Assembly: GCA_037447655.1 (NCBI GenBank)
Contig: JBBHKE010003158.1
Span: 163,296 to 227,295 of the forward strand
DNA: 64,000 bases
Direction of reading: 5' to 3'
DNA from: Zygnema cylindricum
Taxonomy: Eukaryota > Streptophyta > Zygnematophyceae > Zygnematales > Zygnemataceae
This document shows, piece by piece, positions 48,320-60,825 of this stretch (its first letter is position 1; the number at the start of each line of letters is the position of its first letter). A model generated the notes under the pieces. It made no database searches, was not told where the DNA came from, and saw only the letters and a program-made list of their open reading frames with translations. Both the position numbers and the translations under genes were made by a program.

Positions 48320-51300
48320 CGATAACAGGAAATGTTATCTAATTTACAAAAACAGTTAACGATAACAAGAATTTTAACCTAAATTACACAAACAGTTAGC
48401 GCTAACAATAATTATATCTAAATTACACATACTGTTAGAGATGATAGGAATCGTTATCTAAATTACACAAACTATTAGCGATAACAGGAATTGTTATCTT
48501 ATTTACACAAACAGTTAGCGATAACAATAATTGTTTCCTAAATTACACAAACAATTAGCGATAACAACAATTGTTACCTAAATTACACAAGCAGATAGCA
48601 ATAACAAGAATTGTTATCTAAATTACAGTAACTCTAAGCGATAACAAGAATTGCTACCTAAATTACACAAACAGTTAGCGATAACAAAAATTGTTATCTA
48701 AATTACACAATAGTTAGCGATAACAAAAATTGTTACCTAAATTACATAAACTATTAGCGATAACAAGAATTATCTCTTAAATTACACAAACAGTTAGCGA
48801 TAACAAAAATTGTTATCTAAATTACACAAACTGTTAGCCCTAATAGGAATTCATACCTAACTTACACAAACTGTTAGCGATAACAAGAATTGTTATCTAA
48901 ATTACACAAACAGTTAGCGATAACAAGAAATGTTACCTAAATTACGCACACTGTTAGCGATAACAATAATTGTTATCTAAATTACATAAAAAAATAGCGA
49001 TAAAAGAAATTGTTACCTAAATTACACAAACTAATAGCGATAACAAGAGTAGTTACCTAAATTACACAAACAGTTAGCGATAACAGGAATTGATCTCTAA
49101 ATTACACAAACTCTTAGCATAACAATCATTGTTACCTAAATTGCGCAAACAGTTAGCGATAACAAGAAATGTTTCCTAAATTATACAAACAGTTAGCGAT
49201 AACAAGAATTGTTACCTAAATTTCACAAACTGTTAGCGATAACAAAAATTGTTATCTAAATTTCAAAAAAAAATAGCGATAACAGGAATTGTTACCTAAA
49301 TTATACAAACAGTTAGCTATAACAAGATATGTTATCTATATTACACAAACTGTTAGCGATAACAAGAATTGTTACATAAATTACACAAACAAACAACGAT
49401 AATAAGAATTGTTACCTAAATTATAGAAACAGTTAGCGATAATAAGAATATATATCTAAATTACACAAACTGTTAGCGATAACAATAATTATTATCTAAA
49501 TTTCACAAACAGTTAGATATAACATGAATTGTCACCTAATTACATAAACAAATAGCGATAACAAGAATTGTTATCTAAATTACACAAACTGTTAGCGCTA
49601 ATAGGAATTGATACCTAACTTACAAAAACTATTAGCGCAAACAATAATTGTTATCTAAATTACACAAACAGTTAGCGATAACACGAATTATTACCTAAAG
49701 TGGGCAAACAATTAGCGATAACAAGATTTGTTTCCTAAATTACACAAACTGTTAGCGATAACAAGAATTGTTATCTAAATTACACGAACTGTTAGCGCTA
49801 ATAGGAATTGATAGCTAACTTACTCAAACTGTTAGCGATAACGAGAATTGTTATCTAAATTACACAAACAATTAGCGATAACAAGAATTGTTACCTAAAT
49901 TACACAAACTGTTAGCGATAACAAGAATTGTTACCTAAATTATACATATAAATAGCGATAACAATTTTTTTTACCTAAATTACACAAACTGTTAGTGATA
50001 ACAAGAATTGTTACCTAAATTACACAAACAGTTAGCGATAATAGGAATTGTTATCTAAATTACACAAACTCTTAGCAATAACAAGAATTGTTTTCTAAAT
50101 TACACAAACTGTTAGCGATAACAAGAATTGTTATCTAAATTTCACAAATTGTTAGTGCTAATAGGAATTGATGCCTAACTTACCCAAACTATTAGCGATA
50201 ACAAAAATTGTTATCTAAATTACACAAACAGTTAGCGATAACAAGAATTGTTACCTAAATTACACAATTTATTACTGATAACAAGATTATTTTCTTAAAT
50301 TACACAAACAATTAGCGATAACAACAATTGTTACCTAATTACACAAACAGGTAGCGATAACAGCAATTGTTATCAAAATTACACAAACTGTTAGCGATAA
50401 CAAGAATTGTTACCTAGCTTACACAAACAGTTAGCGATAAAAGGAATTGTTATCTAAATTACACAAATTGTTAGCGATAACAGGAAATGTTATCTAATTT
50501 ACAAAAACAGTTAACGATAATAAGAATTTTAACCTAAATTACACAAACGGTTAGCGCTAACAAGAATTGTTTCCTAAATTACACAAACAGTTAGCGCTAA
50601 CAATAATTATATCTAAATTACACATACTGTTAGAGATGACAGGAATCGTTATCTAAATTACACAAACTATTAGCGATAACAGGAATTGTTATCTTATTTA
50701 CACAAACAGTTAGCGATAACAATAATTGTTTCCTAAATTACACAAACAATTAGCGATAACAACAATTGTTACCTAAATTACACAAGCAGATAGCAATAAC
50801 ATGAATTGTTATCTAAATTACAGTAACTCTTAGCGATAACAAGAATTGCTACCTAAATTACACAAACAGTTAGCGATAACAAAAATTGTTATCTAAATTA
50901 CACAAATAGTTAGCGATAACAAAAATTGTTACCTAAATTACATAAACTGTTAGCGATAACAAGAATTATCTCCTAAATTACACAAACAATTAGCGATAAC
51001 AAAAATTGTTATCTAAATTACACAAACTGTTAGCCCTAATAGGAATTCATACCTAACTTACACAAACTGTTAGCGATAACAAGAATTGTTATCTAAATTA
51101 CACAAAAAGTTAGCGATAACAAGAAATGTTACCTAAATTACGCACACTGTTAGCGATAACAATAATTGTTATCTAAATTACATAAAAAAATAGCGATAAA
51201 AGAAATTGTTACCTAAATTACACAAACTAATAGCGATAACAAGAGTAGTTACCTAAATTACACAAACAGTTAGCGATAACAGGAATTGTTATCTAAATTA

Positions 51301-52620
51301 CACAAACTCTTAGCGATAACAATCATTGTTACCTAAATTGCGCAAACAGTTAGCGATAACAAAAATTGTTTCCTAAATTATACAAACAGTTAGCGATAAC
51401 AAGAATTGTTACCTAAATTTCACAAACTGTTAGCGATAACAAGAATTGTTACCTAAATTACACAAACAGTTAGCGATAACAAGATATGTTATCTATATTA
51501 CACAAACTGTTAGCGATAACAAGAATTGTTACATAAATTACACAAACAATCAGCGATAATAAGAATTGTTACCTAAATTATAGAAACAGTTAGCGATAAC
51601 AAGAATATATATCTTAATTACACAAACTCTTAGCGATAACAATAATTATTATCTAAATTTCACAAACAGTTAGATATAACATGAATTGTCACCTAATTAC
51701 ATAAACAGTTAGCGATAAGAAGAATTGTTATCTAAATTACACAAACTGTTAGCGCTAATAGGAATTGATACCTAACTTACACAAACTGTTAGCGCAAACA
51801 ATAATTGTTATCTAAATTACACAAACAGTTAGCGATAACAGGAATTATTACCTAAAGTGGGCAAACAATTAGCGATAACAAGAATTGTTTCCTAAATTAC
51901 ACAAACTGTTAGCGATAACAAGAATTGTTATCTAAATTACACGAACTGTTAGCGCTAATAGGAATTGATAGCTAACTTACTCAAACTGTTAGCGATAATG
52001 AGAATTGTTATCTAAATTACACAAACAATTAGCGATAACAAGAATTGTTACCTAAATTACACAAACTGTTAGCGATAACAATAATTGTTACCTAAATTAT
52101 ACATATAAATAGCGATAACAATTATTTTTACCTAAATTACACAAACTGTTAGTGATAACAAGAATTGTTACCTAAATTACACAAACAGTTAGCGATAATA
52201 GGAATTGTTATCTAAATTACACTAACTCTTAGCAATAACAAGAATTGTTATCTAAATTACACAAACTGTAAGCGATAACAAGAATTGTTATCTAAATTTC
52301 ACAAATTGTTAGTGCTAATAGGAATTGTTGCCTAACTTACCCAAACTATTAGCGATAACAAAAATTGTTATCTAAATTACACAAACAGTTAGCAATAACA
52401 AGAATTGTTACCTAAATTACACAATTTATTACTGATAACAAGATTATTTTCCTAAATTACACAAACAATTAGCGATAACAACAATTGTTACCTAATTACA
52501 CAAACAGGTAGCGATAACAGGAATTTTTATCAAAATTACACAAACTGTTAGCGATAACAAGAATTGTTACCTAGCTTACACAAACAGTTAGCGATAACAG
52601 GAATTGTTATCTAAATTACA
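48320..52620 (-). repeat. Tandem higher-order duplication, about 2.16-2.20 kb unit
   Basis: About 48320-50450 is repeated at about 50510-52620. Paired markers are TAGCGATAAAAGAAATTG (48995 and 51191, offset 2,196), CCTAAAGTGGGC (49694 and 51851, offset 2,157) and ATTACTGATAACAAGATTA (50271 and 52428, offset 2,157). The 39-bp change in offset equals one monomer lost from the second copy. Long runs agree base for base, so this is the youngest large duplication in the window. Confidence 0.88.
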
Positions 52621-54189
52621 CAAATTGTTAGCGATAATAGGAATTGTTATCCAATTTCCACAAACAGTTAGCGATAACAAGAATTTTTACCTAAATTGCG
52701 CAAACAGTTAGCGCTAACAAGAACACATATCTAAATTACACAAATTGTTAGCGATTATAGGAATTGTTATCTAAATTACACAAAGTGTTAGCGATAACAA
52801 GAATTGATACCTAAATTACACAAACAGTTAGCGATAACAAGAATTGTTATCTAAATTACACAAACTTTTAGCGCTAAAAGGAATTGATACCTAACTTACA
52901 CAAACTGTTAGCGATAACAAGAATGGTTATCTAAATTACACAAACAGTTAGCGATAACAAGAATTGTTACCTAAATTGCGCAAACAGTTAGCGATAACAA
53001 GAATTGTTTCCTAAATTACACAAAAAGTTAGCGCTTATAGGAATTGATATCTAACTTACTCAAACTGTTAGCGATAACAAGAATTGTTATCTAAATTACA
53101 CAAACAGTTCGCGATAACAAGAAATGTTACCTAAATTACACAAACTGTTAGCGATAACAAGGTTTGCTACTTAAAATATACAAACAAATAGAGATATCAG
53201 AAATTGTTACCTAAATTACAAAAACTGTTAGGGATAACAAGAATTGTTATCTAAATTACACAAACAGTTAGCGATAATAGGAATTGTTATCTAAATTACA
53301 CAAATTGTTAGCGATAACAAGAATTGTTATCTATTTACACAAACTGATAGCGCTAATAGGAATTGATATCTAACTTACACAAAATGTTAGCGATAACAAG
53401 AATTGTTACCTAAATTACACAAATAGTTAGCGATAACAAGAATTGTTACCTAAATTACACAAACTGTTAGCGATAACAAGAATTGTTACCTAAATTACAA
53501 AGACGGTTGTTACCTAAATTACAAAGACAGTTAGAGTTAACAGGAATTGTTATCTAATTTACACAAACTGTTAGCGCTAACAAGAATTGTTACCTTAATT
53601 ACAAAAGCAGTTAGCGATATGAGGAATTGTTACCTAACTTACACAAACTGTTAACATAAACACAAATCTTACCCTAATTACACAAATTGTTAGCGCTAAC
53701 AGGAATTGTTACCTAAATTTCACAATCTACTAGCGATAACAAAAATTTAACCTAAATTACACAAACACTTAGCGATAACAAGAAGTGTTACCTAAATTAC
53801 ACAAAATGTTAGCGATAACAGGAACTGTTACCTAACTTACACAAACTGTTAGCGAAAAAATGAATTGTTATCTAAATTACAGAAGTTGTTTGCACTAACA
53901 GGAATTATTACCTAACTTACACAAACTTTTAGCGATGATAAGAATTGTTACCAAAATTACATAATTTGTTAGCGCTAACAGGTATAGTAACCTAAATTAC
54001 ACAATTGTTAGTGCTAATAGGAATTGTTACCTAACTTACACAACTTGTTTGCTATAATAGGAATTGTTACCTAACTTACACAAACTGTAAGCGATTACGA
54101 GAATTGTTACCTAACTTACACAAATTGTTAGCGATAACAAAATTTGTTACCTAACTTACACAAACCGTTAGCGATAATTAAAATTGTTA

Positions 54190-54320
54190 TCTAAATTTCA
54201 CAAACAGTGAGCGATAACAGGAATTATTACCTAAAGTGCGCAATCACTTAGCGATAACAAGAATTGTTTCCTAAATTACACAAACTGTTAGCGATAACAA
54301 GAATTGTTATCTAAATTACA
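54190..54320 (-). repeat. Short higher-order segment repeated at about 57180-57280
   Basis: AATTTCACAAACAGTGAGCG, then TTACCTAAAGTGCGCAATCA and GAATTGTTTCC variants appear in the same order at both places (54206 and 57193, offset 2,987). Confidence 0.7.
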
Positions 54321-57300
54321 CGAACTGTTAGCGCTAGTAGGAATTGATATCTAACTTACTCAAACTGTTAGCGATAACAAGAATTGTTATCTAAATTACA
54401 CAAACAATTAGCGATAACAAGAATTGTTACCTAAATTATACATACAAATAGCGATAACAAGAATTGTTACCTAAATTACACAAACAATTAGCGATAATAG
54501 GAATTGTTATCTAAATTACACAAACAATTAGCGATAACAAAAATTGTCACCTAAATTTCGCAAACAGTTAGCGATAACAAAAACTGTTATCTAAATTAAA
54601 CAAATTGTTAGCAATAACAAGAATTGTTTTCTAAATTACACAAACTGTTAGCGAAAACAAGAATTGTTATCTAAATTTCACAAAGCGATAACAAGAATTG
54701 TTACCTAACTTACACAAATTGTTAGCGATAACAAAATTTGTTACCTAACTTACACAAACCGTTAGTATAAATAAAAATTGTTACCTAAATTAGAGAAACA
54801 GTTTGCGATAACATGAATTGTTACCTAAATTACACAAACAATTAGCGATAACAAGAAAGGTTACCTAACATACACAAACTATAAGCGCTAACAGGAATTG
54901 TTATCTAACTTACACAAACTGTTAGCGATAACAAGAATTGTCACCTAAATTACACAAATTGTTAGCGCTAACAGAAATTGTTACAATTGTTACCTAACTT
55001 ACACAAACTGTTAGCGCTAACAAAAATAGTTACCTAACTTACACAAACTGTTTGCGCTAACCGGAATTGTTACCTAACTTACACAAAGTGTTAGTGCTAA
55101 CAGGAATTGTTACCAAAACTACACAAATTGTTAGCGCTAAGAGGAAATTTCACCTAACTTACACAATTGTTAGCGCTAACTGGAATTGTTACCTAACTTA
55201 CACAAACTATTAGCGATAACAAGAATTGTTAGCTAACTTACAAAAACTGTTAGCGATAACAAAAGTTGTTACCTAACTTACACAAACTATAAACGATATC
55301 ACGAATTGATATCTAAATTAAACAAACAGTTTGCCCTAATAGGAATTGTTACCTAAATTACACAAACAATTAGCGATAATAGGAATTGTTACCAAAATTA
55401 CACAAACTGTTTGCGCTGACAAGAATTCTTACCTTACTTACACAAATTGTTAACGATAACATGAATTGTTATTTAACATACACAAATAGTTAGCGATAAA
55501 AAGGCTTATTATCTAACTTACACAAACTTTTAGTGCTAACATGAATTGTTATCTAAATACAAAAATTGTTAGCGATAACAAAAATTGGTATCTAAATTAC
55601 ACAAACCTTGTGCGCCAACTGAAATTGTCACCTAATATACACAAACAGTTAGCGATAACAAGAATTGTTATCTAAATTACACAAACTGTTTGCGCTTATA
55701 GGAATTGTTACCTACTTACACAAACTGTTAACGCTAACAGGAATTGTTATCTACATTACACAAACTGTTTGCGCTAACAGGAATTGTTACCTGACTTACA
55801 AAAACTGTTAGCGCTAACATGTATTGTTATCTAACTTACACAAATTACTATTGATAAGAAAAATTGTTACCTAAATTACACAAACAGTTAGCAATAATAA
55901 GGCTTGTTACTTAACTTACACAAATTGTTAGCGCTAACAGGAATTGTAACCTAATTTACACAAACTGTAAGCACTACCAACATTTGTTACCTAACTTACA
56001 CAAACTGTTAGCGAAAACACGAATTCTTTCCTAAATTACACAAATTGTTAGCGCTAACAGGAATTATAACCTAACTTACACAAAATGTTAACAATAACAG
56101 GAATTGTTAACTAACTTACACAAACTGTTAGCAATAACAAGAATTGTTACCTAACTTCCACAAACTGTAAGCCATAACAAGAATTGTTACCTAACTTACA
56201 CAAACTATTAGCGCTAACACGAATTGTTATCTAACTTACACAAACTGTTAGCGATAACAAAAATTGTTACCTAAAATACACAAACTGTTTGCGCTAACAA
56301 GAATTGTAACCTAACTTACACAAAGTGTTATCGATAACATCAATGGTTACCTAACTTACATAAACTGTTAGCGATAACAGGAATTTTTACCTAAATTACA
56401 CAGACTGTGTGCGCTAACAAGAATTGTTACCTAACATACACATACTGTTAGCGCTAACAATATTGGTTACTTAACTTACACAAATTGTTAGCGATAACAA
56501 GATTCGTTATATAAATTACAGAAACAGTTAGCGCTAACAAGAATTGTTACCTAAATTACACAAAGAGTTGGCGCTAACACGAATTTACACAAACTGTTAG
56601 CGATAACAAGAATGGTTACCTAACTTACACAAATTTTCAGAGATGACACGAATTGTTACCTAACTTACACAAATTTTTAGCGCTAGCAATAATTGATGCC
56701 TAACTTACACAAACTGTTAGGGATAACAAGGCTTGTTATCTAAATTACACAAACAGTTAGTGCTAACAAGAATTGTTATCTTACTTACACAAACAGTTAG
56801 CGATAACAAAGATTGTTACCTAAAGTACGCAACTAATTGGGATAACAGGAAAAGTTATCTAACTTACACAAACAGTTTGCGATAACAAGGCTTGTTATCT
56901 AACATACACAAACTATTAGCGCTAACAAGAATGGTTACCTAACTTACACAAACTGTTAGCGATAACAAAAATGTAACTAAAATTAAACAAACAGTTAGGG
57001 ATAACAAGAATTGTTACCTAAATTACACAAACAGTTAGCGCTAACACGAATTGTTACCTAACTTACACAAACTGTTACCGCTAAAAACAATGGTTACCTA
57101 ACTTACACAAACTTTTAGCGATAACAAGAATTGTTACCTAACTTTCACAAACTGTTAGTGAAAAAATAAATTGTTATCTAAATTTCACAAACAGTGAGCG
57201 ATAACAGGAATTATTACCTAAAGTGCGCAATCACTTAGCGATAACAAGAATTGTTTCCTAAATTACACAAACTGTTAGCGCTAACAGGAATTATTACCTA

Positions 57301-57992
57301 ACTTACACAAACTGTTAGCGCTAACAAAAATTGTTACCTAACTTAGAAAAATTGTTAGCGAAAACACGTATTGTTACCTAAATTACACAAATTGTTTGCG
57401 CTAACTGGAATTGTTACCTAAATAACACAAACTGCTAGCGATAACAAAAATTGTTACCTAAATTACACAAACAGTTAGCGATAACAAGAATTGTTACCTA
57501 ACTTTCACAAACTGTTAGTGAAATAATAAATTGTTATCTAAATTACAGAAGCTGTTTGCACTAACAAGAATTGTTACCTAACTTACACAAATTGTTAGCG
57601 CTAACAGGATTTGTTATCTAAATTACACAAATTGTTAACGTTAACAGGAATTGTAACCTAACTTACACAAACTCTTAGCGATAACAAGAATTGTTACCAA
57701 AATTACAGAAACAATTATCGAAAACATATATTGTTACCTACATTACACAAACTGTTATCAATAACAAAAATTGTTACCTAAATTACACAAATTGTTAGCG
57801 CTAACAAGAATAGTAATTTAAATTACACAAATTGTTAGCGCTAACAGGAATGTTAACCTAACTTACACAACTTGTTTGCGATAATAGGAATTGTTACCAA
57901 ACCTACACAAACTGTAAGCGATAACAGGAATTGTTACCTAACTTACACAAATTGTTAGCGATAATAAGAATTGTTATCTAAATTACACAAAC

Positions 57993-58259
57993 ATTTTTTT
58001 CTGGATTATTCGATACAGTTTTCTGATGTTGAACTCCCTCATCTCTAAAATAATCCTCAAACTGGTTAGAGGTGTACTCTCCCCCATTATTAATCTTTTT
58101 TCTCTTAATGGTTGTTCCGTGCAACTTCTCACTCCAGGCTTTATATTCTTTAAAGTATTTTGGTGTTTCAGACTTTGTTTTCAAGAAGTAGACTATGGAA
58201 TATCTTGACCAATCATCGGTAATTGTCAACATATACTTCTTCCCCCCAACCGAAGGCAC
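57993..58259 (-). pseudogene. Copia integrase core fragment of element B
   Basis: MPSVGGKKYMLTITDDWSRY carries the first catalytic Asp; KINNGGEYTSNQFEDYFRDE has Asn at the second. The fragment ends inside NNPEKNV as satellite begins. Roughly 20 substitutions separate its last 200 bp from element A, while the DNA upstream of 58198 is identical to A. Confidence 0.88.
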
Positions 58260-58920
58260 TCTAGCTGGTCCCCTGATATCTGTGTGGACCAGATCTAGTA
58301 CTTTCTCACCTCTATATGTGGCAGTTTGGGAAAGAGAAGTCTGTGAGCCTTACCTTGGGCACAGCCACTACAGTCATCCATCATCTCATTATCCCAAAAC
58401 TGAATGCCCTCTACTACACCCAGCTTCTTTATTTCCCTCAGTCTATCAAAATACACATGTCACAAACGTTTATGCTACATCATCAAGGTCGAAACACCAC
58501 CACAGTAAACACTCTTCTTTTCATAACTCAGGTTAAGCCTAAACATTCCTTGGCTACCCTTATCTGCTGTGAAGTAGACTTCATCTCCATACTTAGCTGT
58601 AAAGACTCCCTTTCTAGTGAAGGTATCAAAATCCTTGTCATCTAATACAGAAGTAGACACAAGATTCTTACTCAATTGAGGAATGTAGAGCACATCTGAG
58701 AAGGTGAGAATAGAAGTCTTACCCTCCACTAAGACTTTCAGATCTACAGATCCCACTAGATCTGTGGTAACTACTCTCCCATCCCGATACTCTATTTCCA
58801 CAGTAGGGATCTTTCTTAGCTTAGTGAAGAGGTGCATGTCAGGACACATATGCATGGATGCACCTGAGTCGATGATCCATCCCTCCTCTGGTGCTTCCCG
58901 AATGGCTCTAATGGCGCACT
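58260..58920 (-). pseudogene. Copia protease and GAG-pre-integrase region of element B
   Basis: The protease motif is intact: GWIIDSGASMHMC, with D-S-G-A codons at 58870 down to 58859. The frame continues through FSDVLYIPQLSKNLVSTSVL to 58475, where a TAG stands at the Trp of the WHKRLGH motif (Trp is present in D); a TGA follows at the Gly. The rest of the zinc-binding region (CSGCAQGK) is readable in the same frame. Plus-strand ORFs here (58195-58645) are shadows. Confidence 0.88.
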
Positions 58921-60109
58921 TCTGTTTCCGAGGGATCTCCTTCTCCTCTAGATTCTCGTCAAGAAGAAGCTCCCCATCCTCCTCCTCGGAAGACTCGTCC
59001 TCCTCGGTCTCTCCTTTTACTTGTGTGACCACAAGTGCTTTCTTCTTCCCTCCGGAAGAACCACCTCCACGATTTTTTTGAAGCCTCAGCTCCGATAGCT
59101 TGATGCAATCAGCTATGAAATGCCCCGGCTTTTTGCAGAAATGACAAAGGCCCTTTCGATTCCTTGGTTCTCCAGATTGATCCTTTTCCCTTTTGAGGCT
59201 ATTGTACGACTTCTTCGGATCTTTTCTCCACCGGTCCGTTCCGGCAGCTAGAGCTTGAACATTCTTTCCTCCTCTTCGGATATCAATGGTATTTTCTTGT
59301 ACAAGTATCATTCGAACCACGGTGCTCCACTTCCAAGCACTATCATCAATTTGTTGCACTTGATACACTATATTTTTATACTCCTCCGGCAACTTCATGA
59401 TGAGAGTGTTAACTTTCATCTTCGTAGTGCTTGTCCATCCGGCACTTTCCATCTCTATGTATAGACAAGAGAGATCGATGCAATAGTCCAACATCTTTCC
59501 TCCTTTGAAAGTATAACTAATCATCCTTTGCTCAGCCAGCTGAAGCTCCTAAATGGTGCCAGCTTTATAGATCTCCACTAAGGTCATCCACAACTCCCCG
59601 GCCTTGAAGATTTGAAGGTGAGAAGTTGCCAACGCTTGGGTGATGTGCCTCATAATGAAGTGCCCGGCACTCATGTTGGTGTACTCCCACATCTGAATGT
59701 CGTTTTCCTCGGTCTTCACGGCCACCGCTCCGGGTGCCATGGCAATAGGAGTGAGAGGTGTCTCCTTTTCTTTCCCTTTTTCGGACACATTGCTGTCCCC
59801 ATCATGTGTTTCCTCCGTTGGAGCAGATCCTGCTGCAGAAAACCTCACTCCTCCAAACCCTGGTGGAGTTCCTTGAGATGGACGTTTCACTTGTCCACTA
59901 ACAATACCCTAGTATCGTTTCTCACATAATGCCCTTGTCATCATTGCTTCCCAATAAATGAATCCAGATCCGTTGAATATGGGCACCTTAGAGGGTGGGC
60001 CCATAACCTGCAATTCTGTGTCCTCCATTTGGACCAAAATTGAGGAAGCCTCTAGGTAGTTTTTGACTAACCCACTTTCAACGAGAGCAGCTGCTACTCT
60101 AGTAGACAA
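58921..60109 (-). pseudogene. Copia gag of element B (two amber stops)
   Basis: The best preserved gag in the window. ATG at 60109 (inside the LTR) opens MSTRVAAALVESGLVKNYLE; the frame crosses the LTR edge at 60009 and the primer site (VMGPPSKVPIFNG). A TAG ends it after CEKRY (Trp in element C). It resumes as 59549-59890 (RPSQGTPPGFGGVRF ... LWMTLVEIYKAGTI), has a second TAG where C has Gln, then runs open from 59524. The zinc knuckle CHFCKKPGHFIADC (59105-59146) is complete. It is followed by an acidic segment at about 58960-59010. Only these two nonsense changes interrupt gag. Confidence 0.9.
59994..60008 (-). promoter_or_regulatory. Primer-binding site of element B: initiator tRNA-Met anticodon arm
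   Basis: On the minus strand GGTTATGGGCCCACC follows the LTR CA terminus without a gap. Its complement, GGTGGGCCCATAACC, contains the CAT anticodon and flanking stem of initiator tRNA-Met. Drosophila copia uses the same half-tRNA site (GGTTATGGGCCCAG, from memory). The final bases here, CACC rather than CAG, fit the plant tRNA. The site is also part of gag (V-M-G-P-P). Confidence 0.8.
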
Positions 60110-60222
60110 ATAAATAATCTGACTGCACCATTGTGCAGTTTGGACTCTCTTGATTCCACAGCAAAAAGAATCAGTTAAAACGCCTAATCAGGCGATTGAT
60201 TATGGAGTGGCAAAGGTGCCAA

Positions 60223-60230
60223 TATTTATA
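60223..60230 (-). promoter_or_regulatory. Probable TATA box of the family-2 LTR
   Basis: Sense-strand TATAAATA followed by TTGGCACC, conserved in the solo LTR at 16589-16596. It lies about 215 bp before the LTR end and about 115 bp before the gag ATG, as expected for the U3/R boundary of a copia LTR. The start site itself is inferred, not visible. Confidence 0.55.
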
Positions 60231-60788
60231 CAAGCTTGTTGGGAGAGAGGCGGCTACCTCCTCAATTCACTAAGTCCTAAACCCTCTCACAACCCCTATC
60301 TACTGATGTACGGAACCAATCAGAAGACTGTATAGTACAAAAAGGTTCTATGACCGATGCACTTTCTGTACGGCCTGTGTACGACAAGGCCATGGAGTGT
60401 ACGTCTGTCTCCTCCGGACTTGTCCTCACGCTCCCCGTGATTCCAGCTTCCCAATAACATATTGCCACGTGTCGCCAGGTCATGTTACATCCGAAAACCG
60501 CCAAAGCGGCCATTCTAGGATCTCGGTGATGATGTGAGCCGTCGAATCCAAATCGGCTTTAATTCCTAGCCGTTCAAAACAAATGTCCTATACATTTGTT
60601 TCGTGCGCACTAAATTCCCCAACAAGTTTCTATGCATCATATTTGTAATCCCGTTAATCGGATTAGTCGTCTATCTATTGTATAAATAGCTATCGAACCC
60701 TATGTATCGTATCGGACTACTACAACAGACTGGTAAGGGTTGACGGTTATGCCTCGCCCTACCGGTCGGAGGTTCGAGTATTTCCGGA

Positions 60789-60825
60789 CTCAACCTTTTT
60801 GGTTGAGAGTGACTTAGGTCACTCT
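60789..60825. repeat. Two adjacent perfect hairpins in the family-2 LTR
   Basis: CTCAACC-TTTTT-GGTTGAG (7-bp stem), then AGAGTGAC-TTAG-GTCACTCT (8-bp stem), sharing two bases. The same pair sits at 17155-17191 in the solo LTR with no change in the stems, although neighbouring bases differ, which suggests that the structures matter or are very stable. Confidence 0.75.

Larger units (their letters stand above)
41496..57992 (-). repeat. 40-bp satellite array, minus orientation (largest)
   Basis: About 16.5 kb, roughly 410 monomers, minus orientation throughout. Monomers in 42-53 kb are mostly of the GCGATAAC/CTAAATTAC type; those from about 53.5 kb onward more often carry CTAACTTACAC. It contains kilobase-scale duplications listed separately. 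No ORF of note, no RNA gene and no orientation change. Confidence 0.97.
57993..60008 (-). mobile_element. Copia element B (family 2), 5' part only, sharing an LTR with A
   Basis: Minus strand. Reading from the shared LTR (60009-61005) it runs through primer site, gag, protease and the integrase N terminus and core, then ends at about 57993 in satellite. It is the second copy of the same family as A: 58198-58662 matches 63536-64000 with no mismatch that I could find, at a constant offset of 5,338 bp. That offset (LTR plus internal region) is the unit length of the tandem. Confidence 0.93.

Noticed and set aside
39085-60008. Elements C and B as two halves of one element split by satellite
   Set aside because: They are on opposite strands, have different LTR families, and both contain gag and protease, so they overlap rather than complement each other.
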